A stretch of 64,000 nt of DNA from Psychrobacillus faecigallinarum (GCF_014836595.1 NZ_JACSQO010000007.1:1-64000), one strand, 5' to 3'; shown: positions 44,428 through 53,811, numbered from the stretch's first letter. Notes: generated by a model not told the origin, from the letters alone. Numbers and translations are program-made.

Positions 44428-45681
44428 CTAATTTACTTCTTTTATTACTCTTGAATTCAACGTAAATATTATAGAAATAATTACTATTAAAATGCCACAT
44501 AAAAGCATAATGTTCGAAATTGTTATATTCAACATTAGTGCTAATGAAACAAACCCATAGGAAAGTGGGACAAGACCATTAGATGAGGCATTAATAAGGC
44601 TCATTACTCTTCCCATTTTTTCTTCATCACATTGCTCTTGAATAAGGGAGATGAGTGAAACATTAATTATCGAGGAAAGGACGCCCATCATCAAAAGTAA
44701 GATAATACCTTGCCAAACTGCTTCGATTTGACCAAGTAAAGATAAGAGAAGCCCCAGGATAGAAATGATTAGTAATACTATTAGTCCTCTTTTCTTTCTT
44801 AAGTTTAGTAATCCTACAATTATGGCACCGACTAACATTCCACCTTGGTAAGAGCCTTGTAAAAAGCTTAAATCTAACGGTACTCCATGGATCACTTTGT
44901 CTACTAGAAGTGGTATGCCCATGAGAAGCGGACCGAAAAAGAAAAAGTTAATGACAACTAGAACAAACAACATATTTTTAAGGAAGGGCATCTTCCAAAC
45001 ATAGGAAAATCCTTCTTTTAATTTCTCTTTCGTACTATCCATTTTCGAGGAGTTTTGTTTACGATTTTCTTCCTTTATGAATGCGGAAAAAACAAAAGTC
45101 AAAGACAAAAAGAATGCGATTAACGAAAATAAAATACTAAAAGATCCTACAGTAAGTACCCATCCACCAATCATTGGCCCAGAAAACATAGCAATTTGGT
45201 TTGAGCTTTGGATAAATGAATTTGATCTTGTAAGAAGATCTTTGGAAACTAGGTTAGGAAGTAATGATGTATTTGCTGGAGAAAAGAATGCATCTAATAC
45301 TCCAAATAATAATGCAAAGCAAATTAGAGGCCAGAATTCAAGAATATCCATTCGTAGAAAAAATACCATAATTATAACCAAAACACATCTTACTAAACTT
45401 GAAACAAGCATAATTTGAGATCTTTTATAGCGGTCTGCCCATACTCCACCAATTGTCATAAAGATGATACGTGGTAGCATAGTTAACATCATCACAATCC
45501 CAAGGGCACTTTCTTTATTTAGAACCTTGATGATATACCATTGCTCCGCAAATAAATAAGTAGATAGTGCTAAAAAAGAGGTTGTACTTGATAACCATAA
45601 AAAAACAAATGCTCGATTTCTTAACAAATTTGAAGAAAGGAATTCATTCTTGTTTTCCCTTAACACTTGCTCTCTACTCAA
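44428..45681 (-). CDS. MFS efflux transporter
   Basis: The TTG at 45681, eight bases after AAAAGGAG, gives 417 residues with 12 predicted helices. The stretch TIGGVWADRYKRSQIMLVSS has the MFS G-x-x-x-D-R-x-x-R motif between helices 2 and 3, and IGGWVLTVGSFSILF suits an antiporter motif C variant. Proteins like this are annotated as drug or macrolide efflux pumps; the substrate is unknown. The regulator gene at 45701 lies just upstream on the same strand, with about 20 bp between. Confidence 0.85.
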   Translation of the reverse strand: MSREQVLRENKNEFLSSNLLRNRAFVFLWLSSTTSFLALSTYLFAEQWYIIKVLNKESALGIVMMLTMLPRIIFMTIGGVWADRYKRSQIMLVSSLVRCVLVIIMVFFLRMDILEFWPLICFALLFGVLDAFFSPANTSLLPNLVSKDLLTRSNSFIQSSNQIAMFSGPMIGGWVLTVGSFSILFSLIAFFLSLTFVFSAFIKEENRKQNSSKMDSTKEKLKEGFSYVWKMPFLKNMLFVLVVINFFFFGPLLMGIPLLVDKVIHGVPLDLSFLQGSYQGGMLVGAIIVGLLNLRKKRGLIVLLIISILGLLLSLLGQIEAVWQGIILLLMMGVLSSIINVSLISLIQEQCDEEKMGRVMSLINASSNGLVPLSYGFVSLALMLNITISNIMLLCGILIVIISIIFTLNSRVIKEVN

Positions 45682-45700
45682 TAGATATACTCCTTTTACC

Positions 45701-46288
45701 TTATGGTTTGTTTTTAAAGATAGGTTCTTCAATCTGAAATGCAGTGGTCATAATATAATAGTTTTGCTGTTCAAGGTCTGTATCTTTTTCAAGCTCATCT
45801 AGTAGCTCTCTATACTTCCGAGTAAATTCGAGGAATTTGTCTTTACTAACTTTTACTTCTTTTTGAATAGAGAGTTTAGGCCATTCTTCGACATTTGACG
45901 AATTTAATTCAAAGGATTTATCAGGTGCAGTTAAAACTCTGGTCTTAGCACGATCAATTACCTCCAAATATGACTGTCTAGTAGCCTCTTTTGCTTCCAC
46001 GTAACTTAATAGGTTATCGGCAGGGATGAACCCCTTTGCTACAGCTTGGTAAAACTTTAGAATATTTCCTCCGCGTTCTTCCTTTCTTACAAGCTTAATG
46101 ATTTGGTGCTTCTCCAGTTCTCGAAGATGATAAAGAATTTTTGCTCTAGATAAGTTGAGTTCCTGGGCAAGCATATGTCCTGTGTGGGGTTGTTCGACTA
46201 GTAGCATCAGCATTTTAGTACGTAACGGATCACTAATAACCTTTAACTGTTCGTAGCTTTCAATTATAAAAATGGATTTTTGCTGCAT
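45701..46288 (-). CDS. ArsR-like winged-helix regulator
   Basis: The 195-residue protein starts behind AAAGGAG. The first 80 residues form an ArsR/HTH_20 winged helix (LKVISDPLRTKMLMLLVEQP, LNLSRAKILYHLRELEKHQII). A helical domain of unknown type follows (about 90-195) and may sense a ligand. It is upstream of and cotranscribed with the MFS pump, so it likely represses the pair, perhaps at the palindrome TTAACCGGTTAA in its leader. Confidence 0.8.
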   Translation of the reverse strand: MQQKSIFIIESYEQLKVISDPLRTKMLMLLVEQPHTGHMLAQELNLSRAKILYHLRELEKHQIIKLVRKEERGGNILKFYQAVAKGFIPADNLLSYVEAKEATRQSYLEVIDRAKTRVLTAPDKSFELNSSNVEEWPKLSIQKEVKVSKDKFLEFTRKYRELLDELEKDTDLEQQNYYIMTTAFQIEEPIFKNKP

Positions 46289-46302
46289 GTAAATTCTCCT
46301 TT

Positions 46303-46314
46303 TTAACCGGTTAA
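46303..46314. promoter_or_regulatory. Palindrome in the regulator/pump leader
   Basis: TTAACCGGTTAA is a perfect 12-bp palindrome 15 bp upstream of the regulator start. Self-repression is a reasonable guess. Confidence 0.5.
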
Positions 46315-46487
46315 TATTTATTAACTGTAATCCGTTATGTAATAAATGTAAATAGATGTAACGTGTTTTTATGTAAAAATAAAAAAATTTTGAAATTTTG
46401 ATGGTAAGAATATAGACGATACTATATTAAGAGAAATTATTGGGTTAGAATGGATAGGATGAAAATGGAAAGAGGGGTGAAATAATA

Positions 46488-47027
46488 ATGAAAATACATA
46501 TTTTAGGTGCGTCAGGCTCAGGCACTACTACTTTGGCTCAAGTATTATCAACTGTTCTTCACAATACACATTTGGATACGGATGATTATTTCTGGTTAAC
46601 AAAATATACGGAAATAAGAGAAGTAGGAGAAAGAAGATATCTACTGAAGGAAGACCTAAATAAGTATGAGAGCTCTATTTTATCAGGGGCATTATGTGGT
46701 TGGGGAGATAACTTCAAATCTTATTTCGATTTGGTCATTTTTTTGTCGATTCCACCAAATATTAGATTAAAAAGATTAGAGAAAAGAGAGTTTGAAAGAT
46801 ACGGGGATGAAATATATGTAGGTGGGGCTAAGCATGATCAATATAAGAAGTTTATTGAATGGGCGTCCTTATATGATTACGCAGGTTTAGAAGTAAGGAG
46901 TAAAGCTTTACACGAACAATGGATGGATTCGTTAAACTGCCCGATATTGAGAATTGAAGGAGATTATTCAGTGGAAGAACGAGTACATCTTACAATGGAC
47001 TTCTTGCGCGATAACGGTAGTTTCTAG
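46488..47027 (+). CDS. P-loop nucleoside/adenylate-kinase-like protein
   Basis: The 179-residue protein has a clear Walker A motif GASGSGTTT at 7-15, a HLDTDDYFW stretch like the substrate-binding site of small-molecule kinases, and IFLSIPPNIRLKRLEKRE as the lid region. Members of this group (FlaR-like, AAA_18) resemble adenylate and shikimate kinases but have no known substrate. GAGGGGTG precedes the ATG. It stands alone at the right end of the island. Confidence 0.75.
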   Translation: MKIHILGASGSGTTTLAQVLSTVLHNTHLDTDDYFWLTKYTEIREVGERRYLLKEDLNKYESSILSGALCGWGDNFKSYFDLVIFLSIPPNIRLKRLEKREFERYGDEIYVGGAKHDQYKKFIEWASLYDYAGLEVRSKALHEQWMDSLNCPILRIEGDYSVEERVHLTMDFLRDNGSF

Positions 47028-47101
47028 TTCAATGTCCCGTATTTTTAAATAGCTCATAGATTTCTATAATAACCAACTAAATTGCTTCAACACTATGTGA
47101 A

Positions 47102-47195
47102 TTACGACAAAGTATAGCTTATTTACTACAATCATTAGCGGAATTACTACAATCCTTGGTTAATTTACTACAATCAGCTCAAATTTTACGACAAT
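47102..47195. repeat. 21-bp periodic repeat array, 5 units
   Basis: TTAC-anchored units start exactly at 47102, 47123, 47144, 47165 and 47186. The core TTACKACAAT is near-constant (the first unit ends AAA), while the remaining 11 bases differ. The array at 31699 has the same core and the same 21-bp period. Here it would read as Leu-Leu-Gln heptads, but no start or binding site is present. Confidence 0.8.
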
Positions 47196-47217
47196 ACAAT
47201 TTCATGCTCGGTAAAAC

Positions 47218-47252
47218 ATAAAAAGCCCCTAAGTAAGGTTCCTTCAGGGGCT
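47218..47252 (-). terminator. Terminator of the aldo/keto reductase gene
   Basis: AGCCCCT and AGGGGCT pair, with extra pairing of GGAA/TTCC inside the loop region. The minus strand continues TTTTTATG. Confidence 0.8.
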
Positions 47253-47265
47253 AAAATCTTTGTTT

Positions 47266-48162
47266 TTATAATCGATGCTCAGTATATTTATCTTTTTTTG
47301 TAATTTCAGCTGCTTTTTCTAGTATTTCTATTGAAACCTTGGATTTATACGCTTCTATAGTTTCCATTAGTTGCTCTTTAGAGCTTGCTCCAACGATTGC
47401 AGCACCATTTTGAAGCACATAATGAAGGGCAATCGAATTTAGAGGTATATCTAATGCTTTAAGCTTAACTAATGTGTCTAATAGTTCTTTGTTGGAGTAG
47501 GAGAGGTAATCTCCAGTCTTTTTCGCTCGAATTAGACCTTCATCTTCCGTCAACAAGCCCTTTGCAAGTGAGCCCCTGCTGAGTAGTGAACTATCGTTTT
47601 GCTCGAGTAAGGAAAGCCATTCCTCCGGTCTTCTATCTAGTAAACTATATTGCATCATAACTGAAACTGCAGAGCTTTTATTCAAAAATCGATTGATAAC
47701 ATTTGGTCGAATAGAAGAGATGCCGTATTCCCTAATTAGGCCATCTTTTTTGAGAGATTCCATTGTGTCGATAACCTCATCCACGTTGTCTTCCATTGTT
47801 CCCCCATGGAGCTGGTATACATCGATATAATCTGTTTGGAGACGTTTTAAGGAGTCATGAATAGCTTTTTGAATCCATTCTTTAGAGGCGTCCCAATGCC
47901 AGCCATCACCATTTTCATTTGGTCGATTACCAACCTTTGTTGCAATGATTATCTCTTGTCTATGAGATTTAAGAAGGCTCCCTAGCATTTTTTCATTTTC
48001 GCCCTGATCATATAAATCTGCAGTATCATAATAAGTAATGCCATGTTCTAATGCGGTTTGAATAATCTTTTCTGCTTCTTCAAGATTTGATGGCAGTGAC
48101 ATACATCCAAGTCCAATTTCTGAAATCGAAACATCACTTTTTCCTAATTGTCTTTTTTCCAA
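47266..48162 (-). CDS. yqkF: Aldo/keto reductase, YqkF-like
   Basis: The TTG at 48162 follows AAAGGAAG and gives 298 residues. The barrel motifs GLGCMSLPSNLEEAE, ITYYDTADLYDQGENEKMLG (catalytic Asp and Tyr) and DYIDVYQLHGG (His) are complete, and the catalytic Lys is in IIIATKVGN. It reduces carbonyl compounds with NADPH. The neighbour nudF and gene order match B. subtilis yqkF, which marks the right edge of the island. Confidence 0.88.
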   Translation of the reverse strand: MEKRQLGKSDVSISEIGLGCMSLPSNLEEAEKIIQTALEHGITYYDTADLYDQGENEKMLGSLLKSHRQEIIIATKVGNRPNENGDGWHWDASKEWIQKAIHDSLKRLQTDYIDVYQLHGGTMEDNVDEVIDTMESLKKDGLIREYGISSIRPNVINRFLNKSSAVSVMMQYSLLDRRPEEWLSLLEQNDSSLLSRGSLAKGLLTEDEGLIRAKKTGDYLSYSNKELLDTLVKLKALDIPLNSIALHYVLQNGAAIVGASSKEQLMETIEAYKSKVSIEILEKAAEITKKDKYTEHRL

Positions 48163-48230
48163 GATTATCACTTCCTTTCTTACATGTTACAATGAGAACT
48201 AGGTAGATTCAAATAAGAGGGAGCGAAACA

Positions 48231-48773
48231 ATGAAAAAATTTGAAGAAAAAACAGTGCAGACCAATCTTGAATTTTCTGGACGAATCATAACCTTACAAG
48301 TGGATGAAGTACTATTGCCAAATGGTAAAACAGCTAAAAGGGAGATTGTTAAGCACCCTGGAGCGGTGGCAGTAATAGCTGTGACAGACGATAAAAAGAT
48401 TATCTTGGTAGAACAGTATAGAAAAGCTTTGGAACGCTCTATTATTGAAATACCAGCTGGCAAAATTGAACCTAATGAGGCACCTGAGCTAACGGCATTG
48501 CGAGAGTTAGAAGAGGAGACAGGTTACACCTGTGCTAATATGAAATTTATCCAATCATTTGCCACTTCACCAGGCTTCGCTGACGAGATTATTCACCTTT
48601 ATATGGCAGAGGATATTGCAAAAATGGAACAAGCATCTGCTTTAGATGAGGATGAGTTTGTGGAACTATTGCACGTATCACTTGAGGAAATGGAACAAAT
48701 GGTAATCTCTCAGCAAATATTTGATGCTAAAACAGCGTTTGCATATATTTGGTTAAAAGATTACTTAAAATGA
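48231..48773 (+). CDS. nudF: ADP-ribose pyrophosphatase (Nudix)
   Basis: The 180-residue protein carries the Nudix box from Gly77 to Tyr99 (GKIEPNEAPELTALRELEEE, then TGY) and the family's GAVAVIAVTDD strand. NudF cleaves ADP-ribose to AMP and ribose-5-phosphate, limiting free ADP-ribose. GAGGGAG precedes the ATG. In B. subtilis nudF neighbours yqkF and yqkK; here yqkK is far to the left across the island. Confidence 0.93.
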   Translation: MKKFEEKTVQTNLEFSGRIITLQVDEVLLPNGKTAKREIVKHPGAVAVIAVTDDKKIILVEQYRKALERSIIEIPAGKIEPNEAPELTALRELEEETGYTCANMKFIQSFATSPGFADEIIHLYMAEDIAKMEQASALDEDEFVELLHVSLEEMEQMVISQQIFDAKTAFAYIWLKDYLK

Positions 48774-48829
48774 AGCATGTTTGAACCTAGTACAAGCATA
48801 AGATGAAAATAGATAGGGGGGATTCCAAG

Positions 48830-49297
48830 TTGAACCAGTCTTATACTATTTTCATTTCACTATGCGTACTAGTTTTGAGTTTTGTTGGCGGATTAATATT
48901 ATTCGAAAGAAGTTCACCAGAACAGCAGCAATGGATCATCAACCTTTTGGATGCAAGAGTCTTACTTGAAGGGCCACCTAGTTTTTTAGAGACTATCTTT
49001 CCTCATTTGATGATTGCAGTCGTGTTTTTTCTGTTTTATCAGCATCGGTATTTGCAAAAGTTTACATTAGTTATTTGTGCCTTCAAAATAACCTTTTATG
49101 GCTTTTGTTCAAGTTATTTACTACAGACACAAGAAACTACATTCCCGTATGTTTTCTGGTGGTTTCCTTTTCAACTAGTTTACTGCATTCTACTTTTGGC
49201 TTTGGCAAATCGGGTAAATCTCTTTACACTTGCCTTCTATATAATTACTATTATAATAGAGTTTATTCTTTTACCATTTATAGTATATAATAATTAG
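48830..49297 (+). CDS. Multi-pass membrane protein at the spoIIM position
   Basis: The TTG at 48830, seven bases after AGGGGGGA, gives 155 residues with four or five hydrophobic segments (about 5-27, 50-66, 75-95, 107-126, 133-152). It sits between nudF and fur, where many Bacillus genomes have spoIIM. SpoIIM is about 210 residues, and I cannot align this confidently with it. It may be a divergent, shorter relative or a replacement. Confidence 0.5.
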   Translation: MNQSYTIFISLCVLVLSFVGGLILFERSSPEQQQWIINLLDARVLLEGPPSFLETIFPHLMIAVVFFLFYQHRYLQKFTLVICAFKITFYGFCSSYLLQTQETTFPYVFWWFPFQLVYCILLLALANRVNLFTLAFYIITIIIEFILLPFIVYNN

Positions 49298-49304
49298 TAT
49301 TAAA

Positions 49305-49319
49305 TAATAATAATTATTA
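49305..49319. promoter_or_regulatory. Fur/PerR box upstream of fur
   Basis: TAATAATAATTATTA is a 7-1-7 palindrome that matches the Fur consensus at 13 of 15 positions and also resembles the PerR box. In B. subtilis fur is controlled by PerR. Confidence 0.65.
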
Positions 49320-49382
49320 TGTGAATGGCTTGTAATGAGAAAACACTTCTTGGTATAATAGTGGTAGTTAAGGAGGCGTCAT

Positions 49383-49823
49383 ATGGAAAGCCGTATTGAT
49401 CGTATTAAAAAACAATTATCTGGTGCGGGCTATAAACTGACGCCACAGCGTGAAGCGACAGTTCGAGTATTGCTTGAGAATGAAGAAGATCATTTGAGTG
49501 CGGAAGATGTTTTCCTACTAGTTAGAGAAAAATCTCCTGATATAGGGCTTGCGACAGTTTATCGTACATTAGAGTTATTGAACGAATTGAATGTTGTAGA
49601 TAAGATTCAGTTCGGAGACGGCGTATCACGCTATGATTTGAGACAAGAGGGCGCTGCTCATTTCCACCATCACCTTGTTTGCATTGAATGTGGAGCTGTG
49701 GATGAAATTCAAGAGGATTTACTCGAGGATGTAGAGGAAATCGTCGAAAAGAAATGGAACTTTATCATAAAGGATCATCGACTGACTTTCCATGGGATTT
49801 GTCATCGTTGCCAAGATAAATAA
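49383..49823 (+). CDS. fur: Ferric uptake regulator Fur
   Basis: The 146-residue protein starts behind AAGGAGG. The winged helix lies near 1-80 (GYKLTPQREATVRVLLEN, LATVYRTLELLNE). The metal sites are HFHHHLVCIECGAVDE around 92-107 and the second C-x2-C near the end (CHRCQDK). It represses iron-uptake genes when bound to Fe2+, including very probably the siderophore-binding gene at 8017. Position between nudF and xerD matches B. subtilis. Confidence 0.95.
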   Translation: MESRIDRIKKQLSGAGYKLTPQREATVRVLLENEEDHLSAEDVFLLVREKSPDIGLATVYRTLELLNELNVVDKIQFGDGVSRYDLRQEGAAHFHHHLVCIECGAVDEIQEDLLEDVEEIVEKKWNFIIKDHRLTFHGICHRCQDK

Positions 49824-49827
49824 CCGG

Positions 49828-49859
49828 AAAGGATAGCTATTATATGCTATCCTTTTTTT
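49828..49859 (+). terminator. Terminator of fur
   Basis: AAAGGATAGC and GCTATCCTTT pair around TATTATAT, followed by several T. Confidence 0.85.
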
Positions 49860-50011
49860 AATAGTTAAAAAAGGATATGCTGTTACTAAATTACTTATCT
49901 AGGTTCAGCGTTATAGCGCGAGGTTAAATGAAAAAGCTCCAATGGTTAGGGAAATTACCCTTCCCTTTTTTGCAGCTATCAGCATAGATTTTTTAAAAGG
50001 AGATTTTAAAT

Positions 50012-50911
50012 TTGAAAGAAGGCATACTTCATTTAGAAGACTATTTACATTTCCTGCGTATTGAAAGGCAGTTAGCGGAAAACACTTTAATTTCGTATAA
50101 AAAAGATTTAACGGATTATTTGAAGTCTGTTTATGAAAAACAGCATTTGCAGAGTTTAAGTGATGTAGAAAGACAGCATATTATCATCCATTTAAGAGAT
50201 TTAAAGGAGAATGGTAAGTCTGCAAGGACAATTTCTCGTCATATATCATCTATTCGATCCTTTCATCAATTTCTTTTGAGAGAGAAAGTGGCATCGAATG
50301 ATCCGACTATTCATTTAGAGCTGCCCCAGTTGGAGCAGAAACTCCCAAACTTCTTGTCAGTAGAAGAACTCAACAGTCTTCTTGGAAGTATCAGTGTGTC
50401 CAAGCCACAGGGTGTTCGAGATTTGGCTATGTTTGAACTGATGTATGCAAGTGGTATGCGTATAAGTGAATGTCTAAATCTAAATCTCGAGGATTTACAT
50501 TTGTCAATGGGCTTTGTTCGTGTATTTGGAAAAGGCGGGAAGGAACGTATTATTCCACTTGGAGGAGCTGCGTTGCGAGCATGCAGTAATTATATTGAAA
50601 ATGCTAGGCCGCAGTTACTTAAACAGGAACGTACCGACGCAATATTTATTAATCAGCGTGGCAAACGTTTAACAAGACAGGGTATTTGGAAACTACTAAA
50701 CAAACATGCCCTTATGGCTGGTATTAAAAAAGAAATTACGCCTCATGTACTAAGGCATTCCTTTGCTACTCACCTAATTGAAAATGGTGCTGATTTAAGG
50801 GCAGTACAGGAAATGTTAGGGCATGCAGATATTTCTACAACACAGATTTACACTCATGTAAGCAAGAAAAGATTAAAAGAAGTTTACAAACAATATCATC
50901 CTCGTGCATAA
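50012..50911 (+). CDS. xerD: Tyrosine recombinase XerD
   Basis: The TTG at 50012 follows AAAAGGAG; the protein is 299 residues. Catalytic residues are Arg150, Lys174, His245, Arg248, His271 and Tyr280 (SGMRISE, HVLRHSFATHL, LGHADISTTQIYTHV). With a partner it resolves chromosome dimers at dif. It lies in its usual place after fur. Confidence 0.95.
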   Translation: MKEGILHLEDYLHFLRIERQLAENTLISYKKDLTDYLKSVYEKQHLQSLSDVERQHIIIHLRDLKENGKSARTISRHISSIRSFHQFLLREKVASNDPTIHLELPQLEQKLPNFLSVEELNSLLGSISVSKPQGVRDLAMFELMYASGMRISECLNLNLEDLHLSMGFVRVFGKGGKERIIPLGGAALRACSNYIENARPQLLKQERTDAIFINQRGKRLTRQGIWKLLNKHALMAGIKKEITPHVLRHSFATHLIENGADLRAVQEMLGHADISTTQIYTHVSKKRLKEVYKQYHPRA

Positions 50912-50936
50912 TGTCAGAGGTCTGACATTTATTTTT
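50910..50936 (+). terminator. Terminator of xerD
   Basis: AATGTCAG / CTGACATT around AGGT overlaps the xerD stop and is followed by TATTTTTG. Confidence 0.7.
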
Positions 50937-50983
50937 GAGGAATTTTTGGTACACTAATATAGAACAAGTAGGAGGTACTATTC

Positions 50984-52162
50984 ATGGAAAAATTTAAGCG
51001 TATACATGTTATTGTTATGGATTCGGTAGGAATTGGAGAAGCACCTGATGCAGCAGCATTTGGTGACGTAGGCTCACACACGCTGGGTCATATCGCAGAA
51101 AAGATGAATGGCTTAAACATGCCAGAAATGCAAAAGCTAGGATTGGGTAATATTGAACCAATCAAAGGAATTGCTCCAGCAGAAAAACCAGCAGCTTATT
51201 TTGGTAAAATGCAAGAAGCTTCTGTTGGAAAAGACACGATGACAGGTCACTGGGAAATCATGGGCTTAAACATCGACAAACCTTTTAAAGTGTATCCTAA
51301 CGGCTTCCCAGCTGAATTGATCGCTGCTTTAGAAGAAAAAACTGGTCGTAAAGTAATTGGGAACAAACCGGCAAGTGGTACAGAGATTTTAGATGAGCTT
51401 GGGGAAGAGCATATGAAAACAGGGGCAATCATTGTATATACTTCTGCAGACCCTGTTTTGCAAATAGCTGCTCATGAAGAAATTATACCGCTAGAAGAAT
51501 TATATCGAATTTGTGAAATCGCTAGAGAGCTTACTCTGTCGCCTGAATTTTTAGTGGGACGTATTATCGCACGTCCATTCATCGGAGAGCCAGGAAGCTT
51601 TGTGAGAACTTCTAATCGTCATGACTATGCATTGAAGCCATTTGGTCGCACTGCAATGAATGAATTACAAGACGCTGGTTTAGAAGTTATGGCAATTGGT
51701 AAGATTAATGATATTTTTAATGGAGAAGGTATTACTTCAACAGTTAGAACGAAAGATAATATGGATGGCATGGATAAATTTATCGAGACATTGGCAAAAG
51801 ACTTTACAGGTATAAGCTTCTTAAATTTAGTAGATTTTGATGCTTTATATGGTCATAGAAGAGATCCGATCGGTTATGGTAAAGCACTTGAAGAGTTTGA
51901 TGCTCGCTTGAAGGAAGCGCTTCCTAATCTCACAGAAGATGACTTATTGATTATCACTGCCGATCACGGTAATGATCCAACCATGCCTGGAACAGACCAC
52001 ACGCGTGAATATGTTCCTTTAACAGTTTATTCGCCTAGATTCACAGAGGTAAAAGAATTGCCTTTACGCATGACATTTGCAGATATCGGAGCAACCATTA
52101 CTGAAAACTTTGGTGTTAAACCAACAGCTTTTGGTGAAAGCTTCCTATCCTTATTAAAATAA
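50984..52162 (+). CDS. deoB: Phosphopentomutase
   Basis: The 392-residue protein has the alkaline-phosphatase-superfamily signature [15 protein letters not shown] with metal-binding Asp, [10 protein letters not shown] with the phosphorylated Thr, and [10 protein letters not shown] and TDHTREYVP with metal ligands. It interconverts ribose or deoxyribose 1- and 5-phosphates in nucleoside salvage. The pyrimidine-nucleoside phosphorylase gene follows in 15 bp, so they form an operon. GTAGGAGG precedes the ATG. Confidence 0.96.
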   Translation: MEKFKRIHVIVMDSVGIGEAPDAAAFGDVGSHTLGHIAEKMNGLNMPEMQKLGLGNIEPIKGIAPAEKPAAYFGKMQEASVGKDTMTGHWEIMGLNIDKPFKVYPNGFPAELIAALEEKTGRKVIGNKPASGTEILDELGEEHMKTGAIIVYTSADPVLQIAAHEEIIPLEELYRICEIARELTLSPEFLVGRIIARPFIGEPGSFVRTSNRHDYALKPFGRTAMNELQDAGLEVMAIGKINDIFNGEGITSTVRTKDNMDGMDKFIETLAKDFTGISFLNLVDFDALYGHRRDPIGYGKALEEFDARLKEALPNLTEDDLLIITADHGNDPTMPGTDHTREYVPLTVYSPRFTEVKELPLRMTFADIGATITENFGVKPTAFGESFLSLLK

Positions 52163-52177
52163 AGGACGTGTATGACA

Positions 52178-53482
52178 ATGAGAATGAATGATATTATCGA
52201 AAAGAAAAGAGACGGCCAAGCTTTAACAAAAGAAGAAATCAATTTCTTTATTGAAGGCTATACAAACAATTCAATCCCAGATTATCAAGCTAGTGCTTTA
52301 CTAATGGCCATTTATTTTCAGGATATGAACGATGAAGAACGTGCTAACCTAACAATGGCTATGGTCAATTCTGGTGAGCAAATAGACCTCTCTGCTATTG
52401 AAGGAGTTAAGGTTGATAAGCACTCTACCGGTGGAGTTGGTGACACAACTACATTAGTCTTGGGTCCACTAGTTGCCGCTTGTGGCGTTCCAGTAGCTAA
52501 AATGAGCGGACGTGGCCTTGGACACACAGGTGGAACAATCGATAAACTAGAGGCGATTGATGGTTTCCATGTGGAGTTATCTTCTGAGCAGTTTGTTAAA
52601 CAGGTTAATGAAATCAAAGTAGCGGTAATCGGGCAAAGTGGTAACTTGACACCTGCTGACAAAAAGCTCTATGCATTGCGCGATGTTACCTCTACTGTAA
52701 ACAGCATTCCACTGATTGCTAGCTCAATTATGAGTAAAAAAATTGCAGCAGGAGCAGGTGCAATTGTTTTAGACGTTAAAACTGGTGACGGTGCCTTCAT
52801 GAAAACAACTGAAGATGCTCGAAAGCTTGCAAAAGCAATGGTTCAAATCGGTAATAGTGTAGGACGTCAAACAATGGCAATTATTTCTGATATGAGCCAA
52901 CCACTCGGAAGAGCGATTGGAAATGCCCTAGAAGTACAAGAAGCAATTGACACACTAAAAGGCAAAGGTCCGGATGATTTAACTGAGCTATGCTTAACTT
53001 TAGGTAGCCAAATGGTAGTTGTAGGAGAAAAAGCTGATACTCTAGAAGAAGCCCGTATAATGCTACAAAAAGCAATCGACGATGGTTCTGCACTAGAAAT
53101 CTTCAAGCAATTCATCAAATGGCAGGGTGGCAATGAAAAAGTAGTAGACGATACTGCTCTATTACCAAAGGCAGATTTCATCTTTGAAGTGTCTGCTAAA
53201 AACGCAGGCTTCGTAACTTATATGGAGGCAGATGAAATTGGTACTGCTGCCATGCTATTAGGTGCTGGGAGAGCTACAAAAGAGTCTGAAATCGATTTAG
53301 CAGTAGGTATAATGCTAAACAAAAAAGTAGGAGACCAAGTAGATGAAGGCGAATCACTTGCTACTATTTACGCGAACTCTGAAAATGTTCAAGAGGTTAT
53401 GAATAAATTACACGAAAACATTCATATCGAAGCAGAACGAAAAGAAGCACCACCATTAGTTTATGAAATAATTACAGAATGA
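52178..53482 (+). CDS. pdp: Pyrimidine-nucleoside phosphorylase
   Basis: The ATG at 52178 (MRMNDIIE) matches B. subtilis Pdp; an ATG six bases earlier is possible. The protein is 434 residues. [17 protein letters not shown] and the thymidine phosphorylase signature [18 protein letters not shown] are intact, as is the glycine-rich [11 protein letters not shown]. It splits uridine, thymidine and deoxyuridine with phosphate; deoB then handles the sugar phosphate. Confidence 0.95.
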   Translation: MRMNDIIEKKRDGQALTKEEINFFIEGYTNNSIPDYQASALLMAIYFQDMNDEERANLTMAMVNSGEQIDLSAIEGVKVDKHSTGGVGDTTTLVLGPLVAACGVPVAKMSGRGLGHTGGTIDKLEAIDGFHVELSSEQFVKQVNEIKVAVIGQSGNLTPADKKLYALRDVTSTVNSIPLIASSIMSKKIAAGAGAIVLDVKTGDGAFMKTTEDARKLAKAMVQIGNSVGRQTMAIISDMSQPLGRAIGNALEVQEAIDTLKGKGPDDLTELCLTLGSQMVVVGEKADTLEEARIMLQKAIDDGSALEIFKQFIKWQGGNEKVVDDTALLPKADFIFEVSAKNAGFVTYMEADEIGTAAMLLGAGRATKESEIDLAVGIMLNKKVGDQVDEGESLATIYANSENVQEVMNKLHENIHIEAERKEAPPLVYEIITE

Positions 53483-53492
53483 TATTTGTATT

Positions 53493-53519
53493 AGAGCGAC
53501 CTTGGTCGCTCTTTTTTTT
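53493..53519 (+). terminator. Terminator of deoB-pdp
   Basis: AGAGCGACC / GGTCGCTCT is followed by eight T. Confidence 0.9.
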
Positions 53520-53636
53520 GTTGGCTATTTTAAAGTTGGTTGTTTTCAGATTATCTTTTATACAACCTAGTATTTCAACACCATATATTCAGTGAGTAAA
53601 AGATTTTAAAGAGTACAGGCTTGAATTTGCCCTTCC

Positions 53637-53688
53637 ATAGACATCTCGTAAAAGTTAATAAAAACTTTTACGAGATGTCTATTTTTTG
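53637..53688. repeat. Perfect 20-bp inverted repeat with T-run
   Basis: ATAGACATCTCGTAAAAGTT (53637-53656) and its exact complement (53663-53682) surround AATAAA, and more T follow. No gene ends nearby other than pdp, which already has a terminator at 53493. Confidence 0.8.
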
Positions 53689-53734
53689 ATTAAAAATTGT
53701 TGAATATTCCCATACTAAATGTGTATAGCCCATT

Positions 53735-53811
53735 TGTCGAAAATCTTCTAAATTTCGATGATTTCTTCTACTTTTGTCAGGCGCAAAGGATTATAGAATT
53801 CTATGTGGAAT
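53735..53811 (+). promoter_or_regulatory. Spo0A box and sigma-H promoter of spoIIA
   Basis: TGTCGAA at 53735-53741 is an exact Spo0A box core. AAAGGATT (53785-53792) and GTGGAAT (53805-53811), 12 bases apart, fit a sigma-H promoter. The first spoIIA codon is 25 bp downstream. Confidence 0.65.

Noticed and set aside
47102..47195. CRISPR array
   Set aside because: Units are 21 bp with only a 10-base core; CRISPR repeats are longer with spacers of about 30 bp, and no cas genes are present.
47080..47220. Coding heptad repeat (Leu-Leu-Gln) in the 21-bp array
   Set aside because: The frame has no start or binding site, and the equivalent frame in the array at 31699 meets a stop.
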